A stretch of DNA of 64,000 nucleotides from Icerya purchasi. Lineage: Eukaryota > Arthropoda > Insecta > Hemiptera > Monophlebidae. Positions 1 through 12,576 of the stretch are shown in pieces. Under the pieces are notes generated by a model. That model was not told where the DNA came from and ran no database searches. It was given only the letters and a program-made list of their open reading frames with translations. Every line of letters starts with the position of its first letter. Position 1 is the stretch's first letter. Position numbers and translations under genes: made by a program. The stretch spans positions 166,177,363 to 166,241,362 of the forward strand of contig CM077116.1 in NCBI GenBank assembly GCA_039619475.1. Direction: 5' to 3'.

Positions 1-1129
1 TGATTTAAACGGGCGATGTTTGAATTGAGGATACTGCTTCGTTTCAGTTCCATTACTATGACTATATGTTCAACTGATTTCGAAATCACTGGTATTGGAG
101 GCAATACGAGACTTTTGCTACTTTATTAGTTTGTGTGTTGAGACAGTATACAGAGACTATGCAGCTAGTAATTTTGCGTTGAACCGAAAGTACGAAAGTA
201 TATGTTGCAGTGATAGTTCGAGTTTGTGGTTATCGCGAAGACACGCATCTTCAAATTTTCGATTATATCAGATGCTCGGCGTACAGTTAGCACAACAATT
301 AAACGATGCTGCAGTGAAAGTAAATTTTATAATTCTCGCTAAGGCTGATTTTCTGTACCATCCATATGGAATACTCTGTGATCTGCAACTTTTTTTAGTT
401 GAAAGTTTAACGAAATGGCAGCTTTCTCTGCTTTTATTCATTTTAACAGACTAGCGTCTGCCGCATTTGGATCTGAGATTCCACAGTGAGGTGGTGCTCT
501 TTATTTCCAGCTGCGACATTATTAGCGGACTATTAAATTCGGCGAGCATCGCGTTTGCCTTTTTATGAAACTCGACTATTGGTTATTCCGCCTATACGTG
601 CATCTGTTAAATCTTTTATAATAATTCAAATGTCGATGATGATAGCGATAGGGGGAAAGAAAAAGAAGTAAAAATTCGCAGAAAGCTGGAAGTTCAAATT
701 TAATTTTAATCTGAATATAGGAGAGATTTAATTAACTTCCGAAACTGGGTGTACAGAATTACTGTTGCGATAGTTTGCGCGGTGTGTTTTATTAAACACA
801 TCGCGAAAGCCGGGATAATCGATGCGAGCTTATTTCACTGAAACTACGCCTCGTCATTTGTACACTACTGTTGTATCGGTAAAGCAAATACTCTGCTTTT
901 ATCGTTTACATTCTACTTTTAATCGGCATTTTTGGATACTTTCCTTTTTTGCGGATAATCGGATCAGGCATACTTTCGCAATTGGCCCTACTAGAAAAAG
1001 GGAGTGCTTCTAGTTTGTGTGAAAGCGCTAATGCGCACATTACGATGCTGACAATGGTTAAACAAATCGTCACACTATTAACATTTGAAAAACACATTAT
1101 TTCAATTTCTTTTTATATATAAATCATTC
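1..1129. other. no supported gene
   Basis: AT-rich sequence with only short open frames that lack recognisable motifs, splice context or codon regularity. I see nothing I can assign. Confidence 0.5.
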
Positions 1130-1277
1130 GTATACACTTCTTATAAAACAATTATGTATTTAAAATTAAAAACGCCGACGCGTTCCGAAAGCATAGTAAT
1201 CATGAAGCTATTTAGCTTCGAAACGTATCAGTGTTTTTAATTTTAAATACATAATTGTTTTATAAGAAGAGGTATAC
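1130..1277. repeat. fold-back (MITE-like) inverted repeat
   Basis: Two arms of about 45 bp are nearly perfect reverse complements: 1130-1174, starting GTATAC and running through ATAAAACAATTATGTATTTA, and 1231-1277, ending GTATAC. The spacer of about 56 bp also partly self-pairs (GAAGCT at 1204-1209 with AGCTTC; CGTTCCGAAAGC with GCTTCGAAACG), so the whole unit can fold into one long hairpin. It encodes nothing. It resembles fold-back or MITE DNA elements. I could not define a target-site duplication, so the superfamily is open. A transcribed hairpin RNA is an alternative. Confidence 0.75.
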
Positions 1278-2025
1278 ATTTAAAATTTAAATCGTTACAC
1301 ACCTTTTGTCTGATGACCTTCTAACAGACACATGCGAATATTTTAACGAAATCCTGAAGCATTAAATGAAGAAACGAAAACGATCTTTAAAAAAAGTTTA
1401 GAAAGACTTAATAAAAAAAAAAATAAGTGAAATTTCATCACTTTCGATTTCCCCAGTCTTTTACTTGACCTATCGCGATAAGTATCGTATTTAAAGAAAT
1501 CCAAAAAAAATCATCCTCCAGTGAGGACCAAATTCTCTTTTTGTTTCTTAATTTTTTTTTTTTTTGTTAAACCTGTAGAGAAGTGTAATGGCGGGAACAT
1601 TTTAATGTGCCTTACTGCCACGGATATTTAAAAAAACAGCCGCGAAAACACGATTTCTTCTAATGTAAAAATGCCTTTTTTTTTTTCTTTTTTGTTTTAA
1701 AACACAACGACTAATCATGAACTTTTAGAAGAGTTTGGTATTAATTCGATTGTCCCGAGAGATATTTTACGACGGTGCAAACACGGAATAGTAGAAAAGT
1801 TACAGCGGTTAGTCTATGCAGCTTGTTCACGTTCTGATGCGGGACAAACTGAACACCGAGCACTCAAGGATTACAAGAACACAGATAGCGGTGAATGGTC
1901 GCTGAGGGAAAAGAATCGGTGAAGATATATCGATGTATTGGACTTTTCATTCGTAGGCGGCGATTCGAGGCGCACAATTCCTAGCGATTTACGCCATCTG
2001 AAAGTCATCAACGGATGTATCAGGT
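1278..2025. other. no supported gene
   Basis: AT-rich, with poly-A and poly-T runs near 1390-1430, 1545-1565 and 1675-1690. A + strand open stretch at about 1724-1920 (some 65 codons) has mixed composition but no motif I recognise. Confidence 0.4.
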
Positions 2026-3000
2026 TCAATAGTATTTAGAAAGGTAGGTTCGGAGGTACGCTACCTCATTTATTCTCTTCAGAACGGTCACTTTCTTGAT
2101 CTTAGTAGTCTGAGTTGCTAGCTTTTTTTGATATACTGGGCAACCTTTCCAGTTTGCAGTGTGGGTTCCGCCACAGTTAGCACATTTACATTCTTGGATG
2201 TTAGGCTTCTGGCACTGTGTTGTATAGCACCCCTCTGCCACATTTAACACATTGTGCTTGCCTTGCGTAATATGTTTTGGTGTGTCCGTACTGTTGACAA
2301 ACTTTTACACCGAACCACTTCGTTTGCCTCTTGGGATGGTGCTTCTATTTTAAATTTTGACGCCCATCAGGTTGTCAATTTTATACCTGTCTCTATTATT
2401 AGAATTAGGCGCTAATTCAATAAAGAACAATGGTCTACGTGTTTTAATTGTTTTACACAAGACACTTCTGTCTTTCTATGTTTCGGTTTGTGTACTGTTT
2501 GATGTTCTTTCTCACAAAGGGCTTCAATAATTTGTTCCAGTTTTGTTGTAGGGTGTAGGTGTCTAATTACAGCTTTGAAAGGGGTTCTATTTTTAACCCG
2601 AAATGTATGAAACTCTATACCATTTAGGGAATGATTTATTGTTTCTTTTCCTTCTCTTAATTTGTTTATCACCGTTCGAAAATTTGACTCGTCAGAGCAA
2701 ATTAATTTGGTATCTCCATTGCTCGGTGACTGTATGGTTGGTTTTGAACGGTCTAGTTCACCTAAATTCTACGTAAAGTGTTCGATATCTATAACGTTAC
2801 TAACAAAGTTGGGCGCTATTTTATCCTTAACAGGAGCTTGCGCTACATAACTTATGATGCTTTTTCTGCCATTTTATTAGTTGACATAATAGTAGGTTGT
2901 TTTTCAGATGTACTATCAGATGTTATAATAGGTACATTCAATTGATTGAGTGCTGTCGAAGTATCTTTATCGCTAATTAACTCGTGCAGTTTTTTGTATT
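2026..3000 (-). mobile_element. Jockey-group LINE, decayed ORF1 (gag-like) fragment
   Basis: This is a broken nucleic-acid-binding ORF1 of a Jockey-type retrotransposon. On the minus strand, 2412-2850 reads through a segment matching the domain that precedes the zinc knuckles in Jockey ORF1, with FHTFRVKNRTPFKAVIRHLHP as the recognisable core. Downstream, 2026-2310 carries CCHC knuckle remnants: CQQYGHTKTYY, CVKCG, and CANCGGTHTANWKGCPVY. The parts lie in different frames separated by stops and small indels, and no ORF2 follows downstream (coordinates below 2026). I infer a 5'- and 3'-deleted, long-inactive insertion. The assignment rests on remembered family patterns, not a search. Confidence 0.7.
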
Positions 3001-3002
3001 TG

Positions 3003-3450
3003 TTCTCCTATCAGTGGACTACAGGCCGGTGCCCAGAATTTTGAAAGGGCCCGGTTTTGATAATTTTCTTCACATATTTATTTTATAAATAATAATACAT
3101 TTTTCACTAATATCCGCATACTATTAATAATTTCCATAATTTTTATTTATATATTAATAATTTACATAAATGAATTACCCCGTATATAAACGTTAATATA
3201 AATTATATATATTATTGATTATACTCGTAATAAAAAATTTTGCATAAAATATTAATGAAGTACCTAAAAATATGAAGCATATTTTTTCTTTTTTCTTTTA
3301 AAAGTAGATAAGAACATCCTAAAAAATCATCGATATTTATTTTAAATTTTTTATTTTTTTCAGATTTTTGTGTATTTATAATAACCATTTCAGTTCTCAT
3401 GGAGGGGGGGGGGGTTAACCCCCAAAACCCACTCCGTGGACACGGCCTTA
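3003..3450. repeat. dispersed AT-rich repeat, possible hAT-type non-autonomous element (copy 1)
   Basis: The left end near 3012 reads CAGTGGACTACAGG and is followed by a GC-rich stretch. The right end near 3405-3450 has a poly-G run, then CCCACTCCGTGGACACGGCC, which looks like a decayed inverted copy of a CAGNGGCGTAGC-type terminus as in hAT elements. The AT-rich interior, including AAAAAATT-TGCATAAAA-TATTAATGAA, recurs at 6945-7335, showing that this is a repeat family. No transposase is present. The superfamily is inferred from weak termini. Confidence 0.4.
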
Positions 3451-4170
3451 GTGCACTAGGAGTACTTTGCGACTGTGTTCGTGAGCTAATGCCTCCTTGA
3501 CTTGCTAGCTTATTACTTAAAAACGTGACCGACTTTTGAAGCTATTCTATTTGTGGTGTATATATTTCTGCTCTTTCTATTTCGCTTCAGTTTGCCATTG
3601 CTGATATTGCTGTATAGTGATACCAGCAACTTGTGATTGTGTAGAGGAAGGACCTCCGTTTATTAGTCGCTCCCTGTGATCGTTCTTTATTAATTGCTAT
3701 TAAACACGACGCGTGTAAAAATGATAGCGATCGATATATTAATATGCGAATGTTCGATATTTGACATTCTGTATCTGGCTACACTGACAAAATATTTTGC
3801 CGAACTCTCTGTACGCCGATAAACCGATGTAAAAATGAAAGAAAAAAAAAAGAACAGAATTCTCACCGACTGGAACAGAATTTTGATGAAAAAATCCGAT
3901 TTCACTTTAGTTCATACTTTCTACAAACTGTGAGAATATTATTCTTAGAGTAAGCACTTTTAGAAGACGAGCGATACACGCAATACGCACAAGCCGTCAT
4001 CAAAACTTCACAATCGCGATTGTTAAGATAAAAGTAACTGTTTTTTTTAATGGAATTCTTTTTTATTCATAGAATGGCGGATATGTAAACTCAAAAGAAT
4101 ATCCGGTTTTTCCGGGTAGCAGATAAAATGCGAATTTTTTCCTCTTAATAAATCACCGAGGTATTTTGTC
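3451..4170. other. no supported gene
   Basis: I see no coding signal. A poly-A run sits at 3841-3851. Confidence 0.4.
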
Positions 4171-4184
4171 GTAAAATTAGCTAC

Positions 4185-4465
4185 TTTGTCTTACTACGGA
4201 CTTTATTTGTTCGTCAAAGTAAAGCAGCTTGTCCAGAGAAAAGTTCCATATTGCCCACACGGTTCTGTTTTTAATTGCTGACCACTGCTGAGCCGGAAGA
4301 TTGTCTTCGAGAATTTTTTTCTTTAAGAATCTAAGCCTCCTCTAGGGTTTCCCTAATTCATTATCCGGTGCTAATGTACGATAAAGCGTTAGCCACCCCA
4401 TCCTGTATAAATGCGACATTGTCAGATTACGCTTGACCCATTTTTATTCTATATCCAAGTGGTTG
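4185..4465 (-). pseudogene. unidentified broken coding stretch
   Basis: One minus-strand frame (reading down from about 4465 to 4185) stays coherent for some 90 codons, broken only by a TAG near 4355 and a TAA at the upstream edge. The translation is unusually rich in tryptophan for this AT-rich DNA. Local motifs include HLYRMGWLTLYRTLAPDNELG and, after the stop, LPAQQWSAIKNRTVWAIW. I do not recognise the protein. It could be a processed pseudogene, a relic of an unrecognised transposon, or chance. No splice sites or poly-A tail were identified. Confidence 0.35.
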
Positions 4466-5204
4466 TCAGGCCAGAACGCAGGAAAATTTCATATTAATTA
4501 TTACATTTCTTGTAGTGAATACATTACAATTATAAAATTATTAATAATGACACAAATATCTCAAGATTGAATATTAAACGGAATATACTGGAAATTACTT
4601 TTCGATGGAATATCTCATCTTTCGTACTAGAAAAATTACGAAATAATAAGACAACAAATTTAATATTAACATCCAAAGGACACGTTAATATACTCGTATT
4701 TATCAACATTAAGCTAAGAAAATCGAAATTAATAATTAAAAATTAAATCTTTAATTTAATAAATTAAAACATAAATCTATATAGAAATTATTAATGAGAA
4801 ATAAATGTAGTACGATTCAATTATGCCGAGTAGTAGAAATGAAATTAGTACAGTTCGCTTCTCACGAGAATTAGATCTGTTGTTCAGATATTTCGATCAC
4901 GGCTTTTCACTTCTATTAATATTTCTTTGATTTTTGCTATTCCGTTGAAAATAAAGTTAAAATCAGGAAAACGAAAAGAAAACATAATATTATACCAACA
5001 CTTCGTCTCTGCTAAGAAGAATCAATCATATTCCTTATCATTAACATTTTGATACATACTGCCGTACTTATAATTTCTTAAATTAAAATTTAAACGTTTA
5101 GGTTCATTTTTAATGATATTCTCTTTGATTTTCCTTTTTTTCTAAATGGAAAGATAAAAATTATTTACATCTCCTTCACATGTTCAAACATTGTAGGACT
5201 AAAT
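4466..5204. other. no supported gene
   Basis: Very AT-rich (many ATTAATA and TTTAAAT words). No gene, repeat unit or element end recognised. Confidence 0.45.
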
Positions 5205-5208
5205 ATTT

Positions 5209-5210
<2 letters not shown>

Positions 5211-5247
<37 letters not shown>

Positions 5248-5264
5248 TTTTTTTATTTATTTTT
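5211..5264. repeat. (ATTT)n microsatellite
   Basis: About thirteen tandem ATTT units, slightly interrupted at the right end. Confidence 0.95.
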
Positions 5265-5306
5265 TTATCGCCGAAGATGGAAAATTCGCGTGAAAAGACG
5301 TTTCTA

Positions 5307-5327
5307 ACACACACACACACACACACA
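5307..5327. repeat. (AC)n microsatellite
   Basis: About ten AC dinucleotides in a row, 40 bp after the ATTT tract. Confidence 0.9.
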
Positions 5328-6690
5328 TTTTATATTCAATTGTCAATCATAAGGTGTGTGTAGATGATAAAATAAATAAATACCTAAATAATAAACAAAA
5401 ATAAGCGTAAAATACTTTAATAAATTAAAATACCACCCGTAAATTTAAGGGAACGTTGTGTTTTTAGTTTTATTTCAGAGTACACTCTGTATTGTTAGTT
5501 GATGATGGACTATGTTTGTGAAAACGATTCTTTAAATTGAAGTATTCATCAGGTGAATTTATACTTTATTTTTGTTTATTACTTACCTAAGGAATGTGTT
5601 TTATTTTTCATTTATAAACATTAACAAACAGGTATGGGGATTTATCTGGACATAGCCATTGTTATCAATAATTTTATGAGACTATATTTCTAGTAGGTAT
5701 ATAAGTGATAATATTTAAACGTTCACGTTCTAAACCAGTCTTTGGGGTCTATGTATCATGCAGAGCTAGTTTAGAACATGACGAAGTTCACAGTTTTTCA
5801 TTATTTTCGTTTTTTCTTTTTGTTAAGTTCGAAAATTAACGTGTAAAGTAATAATAATAATTATCGTATCCATAGCATGCGTGCATTGACATATGTTGTG
5901 GTACTCGCCTCATCAACTTACACCGCTCTATAGGGGGAAATTGTGTACAATAGAGTTATACACACTGGCCGCCGTAGGGAAAGAAGTAGTTCTCGTACAA
6001 CCGGAACGACTATTAAAAAAGTTGAATCACGATGTTTCACTTTTGTCGATGAGACAACGGGGACGTTCCCGGCGCATATTGAGAGTCGCTTTGCGAAATA
6101 TTTATCGAATAAACAGCAGCAGAGTTTCCACAGTTTACGGCAATAATATTTGTCACGGCGAACGATATTTCTCCGGAATATTGTCCGGTAAACACGACGG
6201 TGCAATGATGCGCGATGTCTTGGTCGCTAATCATCCCACTGCAATATGTATGATGTTTATTGCAGAGGGCGCAACTTGAATTCTAAATTTTGTGAAATTT
6301 TCGCGGGACCGCGCACCTCCTTCTCTTAATGCAATACCCAAAGCGACTGAATATTTTATGAATGTGAAACATTTTCTCACGAACGGAGTCTCGTTTAAAA
6401 AGTAGAGCTAGTGATGGCGTCGGTTTAAACGGCTCTCGATGGTCTCTGTACAGGTCTGGATTAAATATTAAGATGTGACGAAAGGATGTCGACGAAAGCT
6501 GTTGACTTTTTTTCTTTTCTTTTCTTTTCGTTTTTTTCGTTTTTTTTTTTTTTACATTCGCTTCGTAAAAGCTGGAATAAGCCTAACCATTTTTCGTAGT
6601 AGCGTTTTTCAAAGTCGCCCCGATAGCACTTTTCCATTGTGTACTACAAAGCGAAAACACCGATTTAACGACAGAACCGACAAATAATCA
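5328..6690. other. no supported gene
   Basis: Overlapping open frames on both strands between 5893 and 6279 (about 125 codons on +, non-ATG start) arise in a more GC-balanced patch but show no domain, splice context or similarity I know. I treat them as unsupported. Confidence 0.4.
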
Positions 6691-6691
6691 A

Positions 6692-6737
6692 GTGTGTATG
6701 TATGTATATATGTATGTATATATGTGTGTGGGTGTAT
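6692..6737. repeat. TATG/TA/TG mixed microsatellite
   Basis: Alternating TATG, TATA and TGTG units in a continuous purine-pyrimidine tract. Confidence 0.85.
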
Positions 6738-6935
6738 GTCTAGTACCTATCGCGAAATTGTTGAAAAGGTCCCTTGACGAACTACTTGAGATAGTACTGT
6801 ATTTAATGTTGCTTAGCGTATAGTTCGCAAACCGGGTATGTACGCACTACTCCGGACGCGGGTTTCGGACTGCTAACACAGCACCGTATAAGTTCCGAAC
6901 TTATTTTTTCCGTTGTTTTTCATCGATTTTGGTTG

Positions 6936-7335
6936 CCACACTGGACCGTGCTTAGATAAAATTGGAAGGTGGAAGGGCTTGCAAAATTTTCTTCGAATAT
7001 TTATTTTATATAAACAATAAATCATCTTTTACCTTTCTATGATTTATATATTAATAATTTTCCAACTATTATTAATTCGAATAAAAAATTGTGCATAAAA
7101 AATATTAATGAACGGCTTGAAAATAGAGGGAGCAGACTTCAAAGTAAAAATTTATGAAAAAGACCATCGGAAATAATGAAATATTTAACAATGTAAATTT
7201 TAAGGAATTGTAAAATCTATAAAACGTATGGGAAAAATTTTAATTGAAAAAGTAACCGAATGCAAATCTTAAAAGAAGATAAGAATAGAAAAACGTTCTC
7301 TATAGGAAAAATTGCGTGAAAAAATCATCAAAATA
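6936..7335. repeat. dispersed AT-rich repeat (copy 2)
   Basis: It shares an ordered series of segments with 3013-3400: AATTTTCTTC-A-ATATTTATTTTATA near 6985-7010, a block ending AAAAAATTGTGCATAAAA near 7083-7100 followed by ATATTAATGAA, and the AGATAAGAA and AAAAATCATC words further right. Overall similarity is partial, as expected of an old family. The left flank CACACTGGACCGTG may be a decayed terminus. No coding content. Confidence 0.45.
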
Positions 7336-8820
7336 TGTGCTTACTACCGAATATAGAAAATAGATTTTAAGGAAGTAAAAACTTACGTCATCTAACGAAG
7401 TAGCGAAATAAATTAACATATTGAAAATTTAATTACCTCAACCATGATGATGATAATGATGATGTCTGTAACAGTTCAGATTTTTGAATTACGGGCGCTA
7501 ATTGATAGCAACTTCTCCATCGAATCTCTGTTCTGCAGAGCCACTTGTTAAGAACTCATCTTTCTCTTCAGTCTGGTCCCTATTCCAGGAGCGTTTGATT
7601 AGATTTATAACTTCACGAAATAAAACTAAAAAATACGGGCGCCAGTGACACACGCACTGTCACAATTTCGAACGCTCTCTCCGATAAAGTTTAGGCTTTC
7701 CGATTCAAAAAAGAAAAAAAAAAAACATCGTGCCGCGGCACCTCTCTAAGTAGGAGATCTCACGGTGAGTTTCTTTACAGGCGTGTCCGTAACGAAAAAG
7801 ACGATGCAATTAATAAAACACGTAAATTTTACGGAAATGGATCCAAACTAATATCTGAGTGCAAAAAAGAACACACATACACACAGATCGCGACTTTACA
7901 AAAAATACATATAAAAACAGGTTTGCTAAATGGCACCGTTTTCAAATATTCAATATACGCGGCGGTACGGATTAGAATGACATTTTTAACGTTAACAAAC
8001 AACAGATCGATCGAACACAGTGTTCGTGCCGCGAGGGAAACAGTAAGCTACGCAGAAGTATTCTTATTAGATCACCGCACATACTCCCCTGCCTGACTTT
8101 TGGCGGGATTTTACAGTCTGCCTGCAGCTCAACGTTACTCGACACAGAGTATACCGCGCGCTTTTCGTCGCAGACACAAGTCACTATCTCAGCCCTCGAC
8201 CACTACCACTTAAACGCGTCTCTGCCACGATGCGACCGTTCGAACGACTGGACTTGCAACTGAACATGGCGGTTTTTGGTTTTGCCCCGATTATTAAGCA
8301 TTCTTGACACGACCACAAAGCAGCGATGCAACCTAGAACGACATTTGATAAGCTCGTGATTTGATGAAACGGTCAGGGATTAATTTATAACTCAAACGTG
8401 CGTCGTCAAGAGATAGACAGCTACGCGTACCGAATCCGTCTCAACGTTTACAACAATTATTTCAGCTCCGTATTATTGGAATATTTCGAAAAATTCAAGC
8501 GTCTTCTAAGAGATGATCTTTGAAAATTTCAATGGAAGTACTTTGTTTTTTCAGCTAAAATCTGAGTTAATCCGCTCTCTTATATGTATCTATAACAACG
8601 CCTGTTGTCTCCAGAGTATCGAAAAATAGGGCACAAGGCAGTGTGCATTGAGAACACATTACAGCGTACCCCCTTATTATATTCTCCTGGCGATTTATAT
8701 ACATCGGAGCGCTGTCAACAACGCGAAACGTATCATCTATTTTCCCGCCATTAGCATGCTCAAAACTTTCCGGTATCTTATCAACATCACATCGAGATTT
8801 GCGATCAGTTACACAAATTA
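7336..8820. other. no supported gene
   Basis: Contains short ATG/GAT repeats at 7444-7463 and otherwise unremarkable sequence. No motif-bearing open frame. Confidence 0.4.
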
Positions 8821-8825
8821 AATTT

Positions 8826-9163
8826 CGAAAATTTAACGCGTTACAAATGTGTATTTTTTCCGCGTGTCAGCTAGCCGCGATTGTCTTCTTCTTCCTGGTC
8901 TAGTTTTTTCTCTTCTGCCACCCTCCATTGTACTGTTTAGAACAAGCTGAAGAGTAAGTGGTACTTTTGTCCGGATGTCTAGATATGTGGCCGAAGTAGT
9001 GGAGTTTTCTAGAGTTTCCTCGGACAGACGGGAATGTGGTCCCGGTACGATATCTTCAACATGGCCGGTACACACAAACATTTCAAGCGCCTCTACCTTC
9101 TTTTCCAGCGCTTGTGTAAGCAGCTCTCCCATACAACAGAGCAGCACTGACCAGACATAGCAA
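8826..9163 (-). mobile_element. RTE-type LINE, C-terminal ORF fragment
   Basis: On the minus strand the segment encodes the conserved tail found after the reverse transcriptase in RTE-like (endonuclease/reverse transcriptase) elements. Recognisable pieces are SVLLYG near 9150, ALEKKVEALEMFV, then in a shifted frame KLHYFGHISRHPDK (family pattern K-YLGH--R), and finally MEGGRREKTRPGRRRQSRL (family pattern EGKR--GR-R-SWL). At least two frameshifts separate them. Only about 340 bp remain, so this is a 5'-truncated dead copy. No poly-A boundary was found. Confidence 0.75.
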
Positions 9164-10555
9164 CACGTACAAGGCGCATCCGTAGCCGGAGATCAAGGTC
9201 TCTTTCCTAGTCACCTAGTCAACGAGTTGTTTTTTTTTTTTTTTTTACCTAGAAAAACTTTCCTATCGTTGTGCGTATTTCTCAGTTAACTGGTCAATTT
9301 TTGAACCAGAAATGCCAAGATTCTTGAATTCGGGGACCCGTTCTAGGGCACAGCCGTTTTCCAGTAACTTCTTCTTCTTCTTAATGATGTTTTTCTTCAG
9401 ATTTTCTGATCAGTGTTTATCCGGGGAAGCCGTAAGAGCCGCTGATCACATTAAACATAATTTCAATTCGCGTATCAGAATTTCATAGCCTGATTTTTTA
9501 TGAAAAGAAAGAGACCATGAAAGTGGAGAAGAAAAGACAAAACAGCAGAATTAATCAAATAAGAAAAATAAATAAAATAGCGAATAAAGAAACAAAAGGG
9601 ATAAAGGGAGGAACGAAAGGAAGGAAGAATATGGCAAAGAATTTAGCGCCGGGAAAGGATAAGGAAAAGAAGTCGATCGAAGTGGGAAGTAATACGGCGA
9701 AGAATTAAATTGAAAGCGACCGGAGAAAAATAATAAAATGAAGAAAGAATATAGGAAAAGAAAAGAAAGTCGGGAAGAAGCGCGTAATGAATTAGAAAGA
9801 TCAAAATGTTACATATCAAAGACTGAACCGATTTGTGCAGCTTTTTGCCATCCCAATCGTTCCGAATTCTAGGTTAGTCGGGAGATAAAGGAAACTTTTC
9901 ACTAATCAATTAACACAAAACTGTTAATTATTATTTCAGTCAATCTAGAATAGCTTCTTGTTATTGATTTTTTTTCTTATCACTGTTCTTGGCCAGCCGG
10001 TAAATGAATGCCGGCTTTTTTGAGAATATCAAAAAAACGTCGAGATTTTTAAACGTATAACGAATTTTTTATAAATAAAAAAAGAACTAATAGTGAAATG
10101 AATGAAAAGATGCGCGTTTAATTAGCAATAGAAAGAAAAAAAAAAAAAAAAGTTTGAAAGATATCGAAAATGGAACGACTCGTCAAAAATACGGTGAAGG
10201 TAGCAGAAAAGAAGAATTAACTGACTGGAATGGACAGGATACGAAGAGAAGTTTATAGTCCTGGTAGTGTGTTGAAAACGTCATCGTTATCGGGAATAAC
10301 GGCCGTTAGGATTGTCAGAGAAGAAGAGGATGGTTATCATTGGCTATACAGAGAAGTGCTCTAATCAGAGAATTACGGAAAGAAAAATATCGGACATGTC
10401 CGGGCCACAGGCTTAGGCTATATATTGCAAGCGTCGCTTCCACTCACTGTGTACCGGGTAAGCTTTGCCACGTACCGAAAATTTGTTAGTTTTTTATACG
10501 CGTACCAGTGTACATAATGTTCAGATTCACGAACGGCTTACGCTACAAGTGTGTA

Positions 10556-10558
<3 letters not shown>
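9164..10558. other. no supported gene
   Basis: Includes purine-rich DNA at 9500-9830 (many GAAAAGA words) that produces a lysine-rich open frame by composition alone, and poly-A runs near 10133-10150. No gene supported. Confidence 0.45.

Positions 10559-10597
<39 letters not shown>
10559..10597. repeat. (AT)n microsatellite
   Basis: About nineteen uninterrupted AT units. They create artefactual tyrosine/isoleucine repeats in overlapping frames. Confidence 0.95.
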
Positions 10598-10602
<5 letters not shown>

Positions 10603-12576
10603 TTTAACACGGATATGTTTTTCCTTTTTCCTTTGGTGGGGAGAAAAAAAAAAAAAAGGCATAAAAATAAAAATGTGTTACGATGGCGTCATAAATATTT
10701 CTTTAAATTATCTAGAAATTTTACTGTGGAAGTAAAAAAATTTTGCTTTATTTTGCACTTTTTTTTTTCAAATTGGCGTAGTGCGATAGAGTTTCTCATT
10801 TTCTTTTCCATCTATATATTTTTAAATAATTACAGAAAATATAACGTAATATTCTGCGTAAAATAAAAAAAAAAGGAAAAAAAAAATTATTATCCTCGAA
10901 AAACATATCCATGATTTAATGTTTCTGCGAATAGCGTAGAAAATGGCGTTATTTTTATTTTTTTTTTTTTTTAACTTCAGCGTACAGAGTTAATTTCTCC
11001 TGAGTTCTATTTTTAATTAACATAATTTTTCACGCAGTCGTATTTCACCGATTCATGCTTTCGCACGGTACCCTACGGTGGTATTTTTGTTTTTATTTTT
11101 CGCGTTCTCAGTTGTTTTAATTAAATTATTTTCGCTTTCTTTTAAAACTTCAACTGTTTACTTTCTTCTTCATTTAATATTTTCCCTGAAATTTTAACAC
11201 TTGCGTTAATTTTGAATAAATATTGCGATAAATATAAACGCGTATAGCCATCGTCGAATCAAAAAAAAAACAACAACAGTAATACCCCATGCATTAGTAT
11301 ACAAGCTATGAGACGTTTAATACTTTTTACCCTATATTTTTTTTACATACGCTACAAATATACGCATAACGCGCACCTTAATTTATGGTCGCGTTTAACG
11401 AAAACTATTTTGTTTCACGAGAAAATGTAACAAATTACGTTATAAACTTTAAAAGTGATTAACACCGTACAAAATAGCGCGATTTATTGAGAATATGTGG
11501 TTAGTTGTACGATTAAACAAAAACTTTTTCTATTCATTCGAATCACCACCGCCCACCATTATTAAATAATATCTCCTCCGAGTTGTTTCATTTCAATTCA
11601 TCTGATGCATTTTCCTTTCCCGGTACTTTATTTTTAGTCATCCAAATTGTTTGAAATGCTCAGACACTGTGTAAATTCAATTGTTCGGCTATACATTTAA
11701 AGTATTCCTTGAAACTGCTAAGCAACATGTATAATACTAAAACGTCTACGCGCTGGATTATGAAAATGTTCTCAGTTATAGAAAAAAAAATATACTATTT
11801 ATTTTCTTCTTCTTCTTCTTCTTCTTCTTGTGTTTCGAACGACGATCACATATGTCAGCATCAAAAATTTCTATTTCTGCCATCTTGCATGAGTCTTCCT
11901 AACGACCACGTTCTCGTCCATAGCTTGATGTTATCTAACCAGGTACGCGTTAAAACTATTCAATATTTAAAAATAAAATAAGCGCGCATTTATAAATGCA
12001 AGCGATGTTAATTTTAAAATGAAATAATTCATTTATTTTAAGAAATCCAAATTCGTAAATACTTTCGTACTTAATAATTCAATCTAGAGGGAGAGTTTTG
12101 TAAAAACGATCAATTTCTTTTTTAATTTTGACGCGATTCTACACTGAAAGATTCAAATCATCGAAAGAAAGTACATATATGTGCGACAAGTATTGTGAAC
12201 AAAAAGGAGATCCGTATTTCGACTAGAAGAAATCGGTCGATTTCATGCAGAATATTATACCTCCTCGATTTTTTTCCCCTTTTTTTACAGGTATAATACA
12301 CGGCCAATTAATCTTCACTATCCTTGCGATTACAGCAGTCACAATGTATTCGCTACTGCTCCCGACCTTTCTGCGAACTAAAAATAGTGCCGGTGCTGGT
12401 TCGATGTCATATTCCTCCGTATGTCACTCTGTTTCAGGATGAAATGAATAGAAGGAGAAAAGTGAATATCCCTCACCACGGTACATTCAATGTACATCTG
12501 TTAATCGAAGGCGAACGGATTGTCGAAAACAGCTAGAGATTTTTTCAGGCCTGCAAAAAAGTATCCACTCTCAACG
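10598..12576. other. no supported gene
   Basis: AT-rich. A (TTC)n tract lies at about 11802-11829. No supported gene. Confidence 0.45.

Noticed and set aside
5893..6279. 128-codon frame overlapped by frames on both strands
   Set aside because: Non-ATG start, no recognisable motif, and equally open opposing frames. Not enough to call a gene.
9517..9708. Lysine-rich open frame
   Set aside because: Explained by a purine-rich stretch. Composition alone gives K/R/E/N codons.
10465..10866. Open frame of about 133 codons with a Tyr/Ile repeat
   Set aside because: It is created by the (AT)n microsatellite and flanking AT-rich DNA. No domain or conserved composition.
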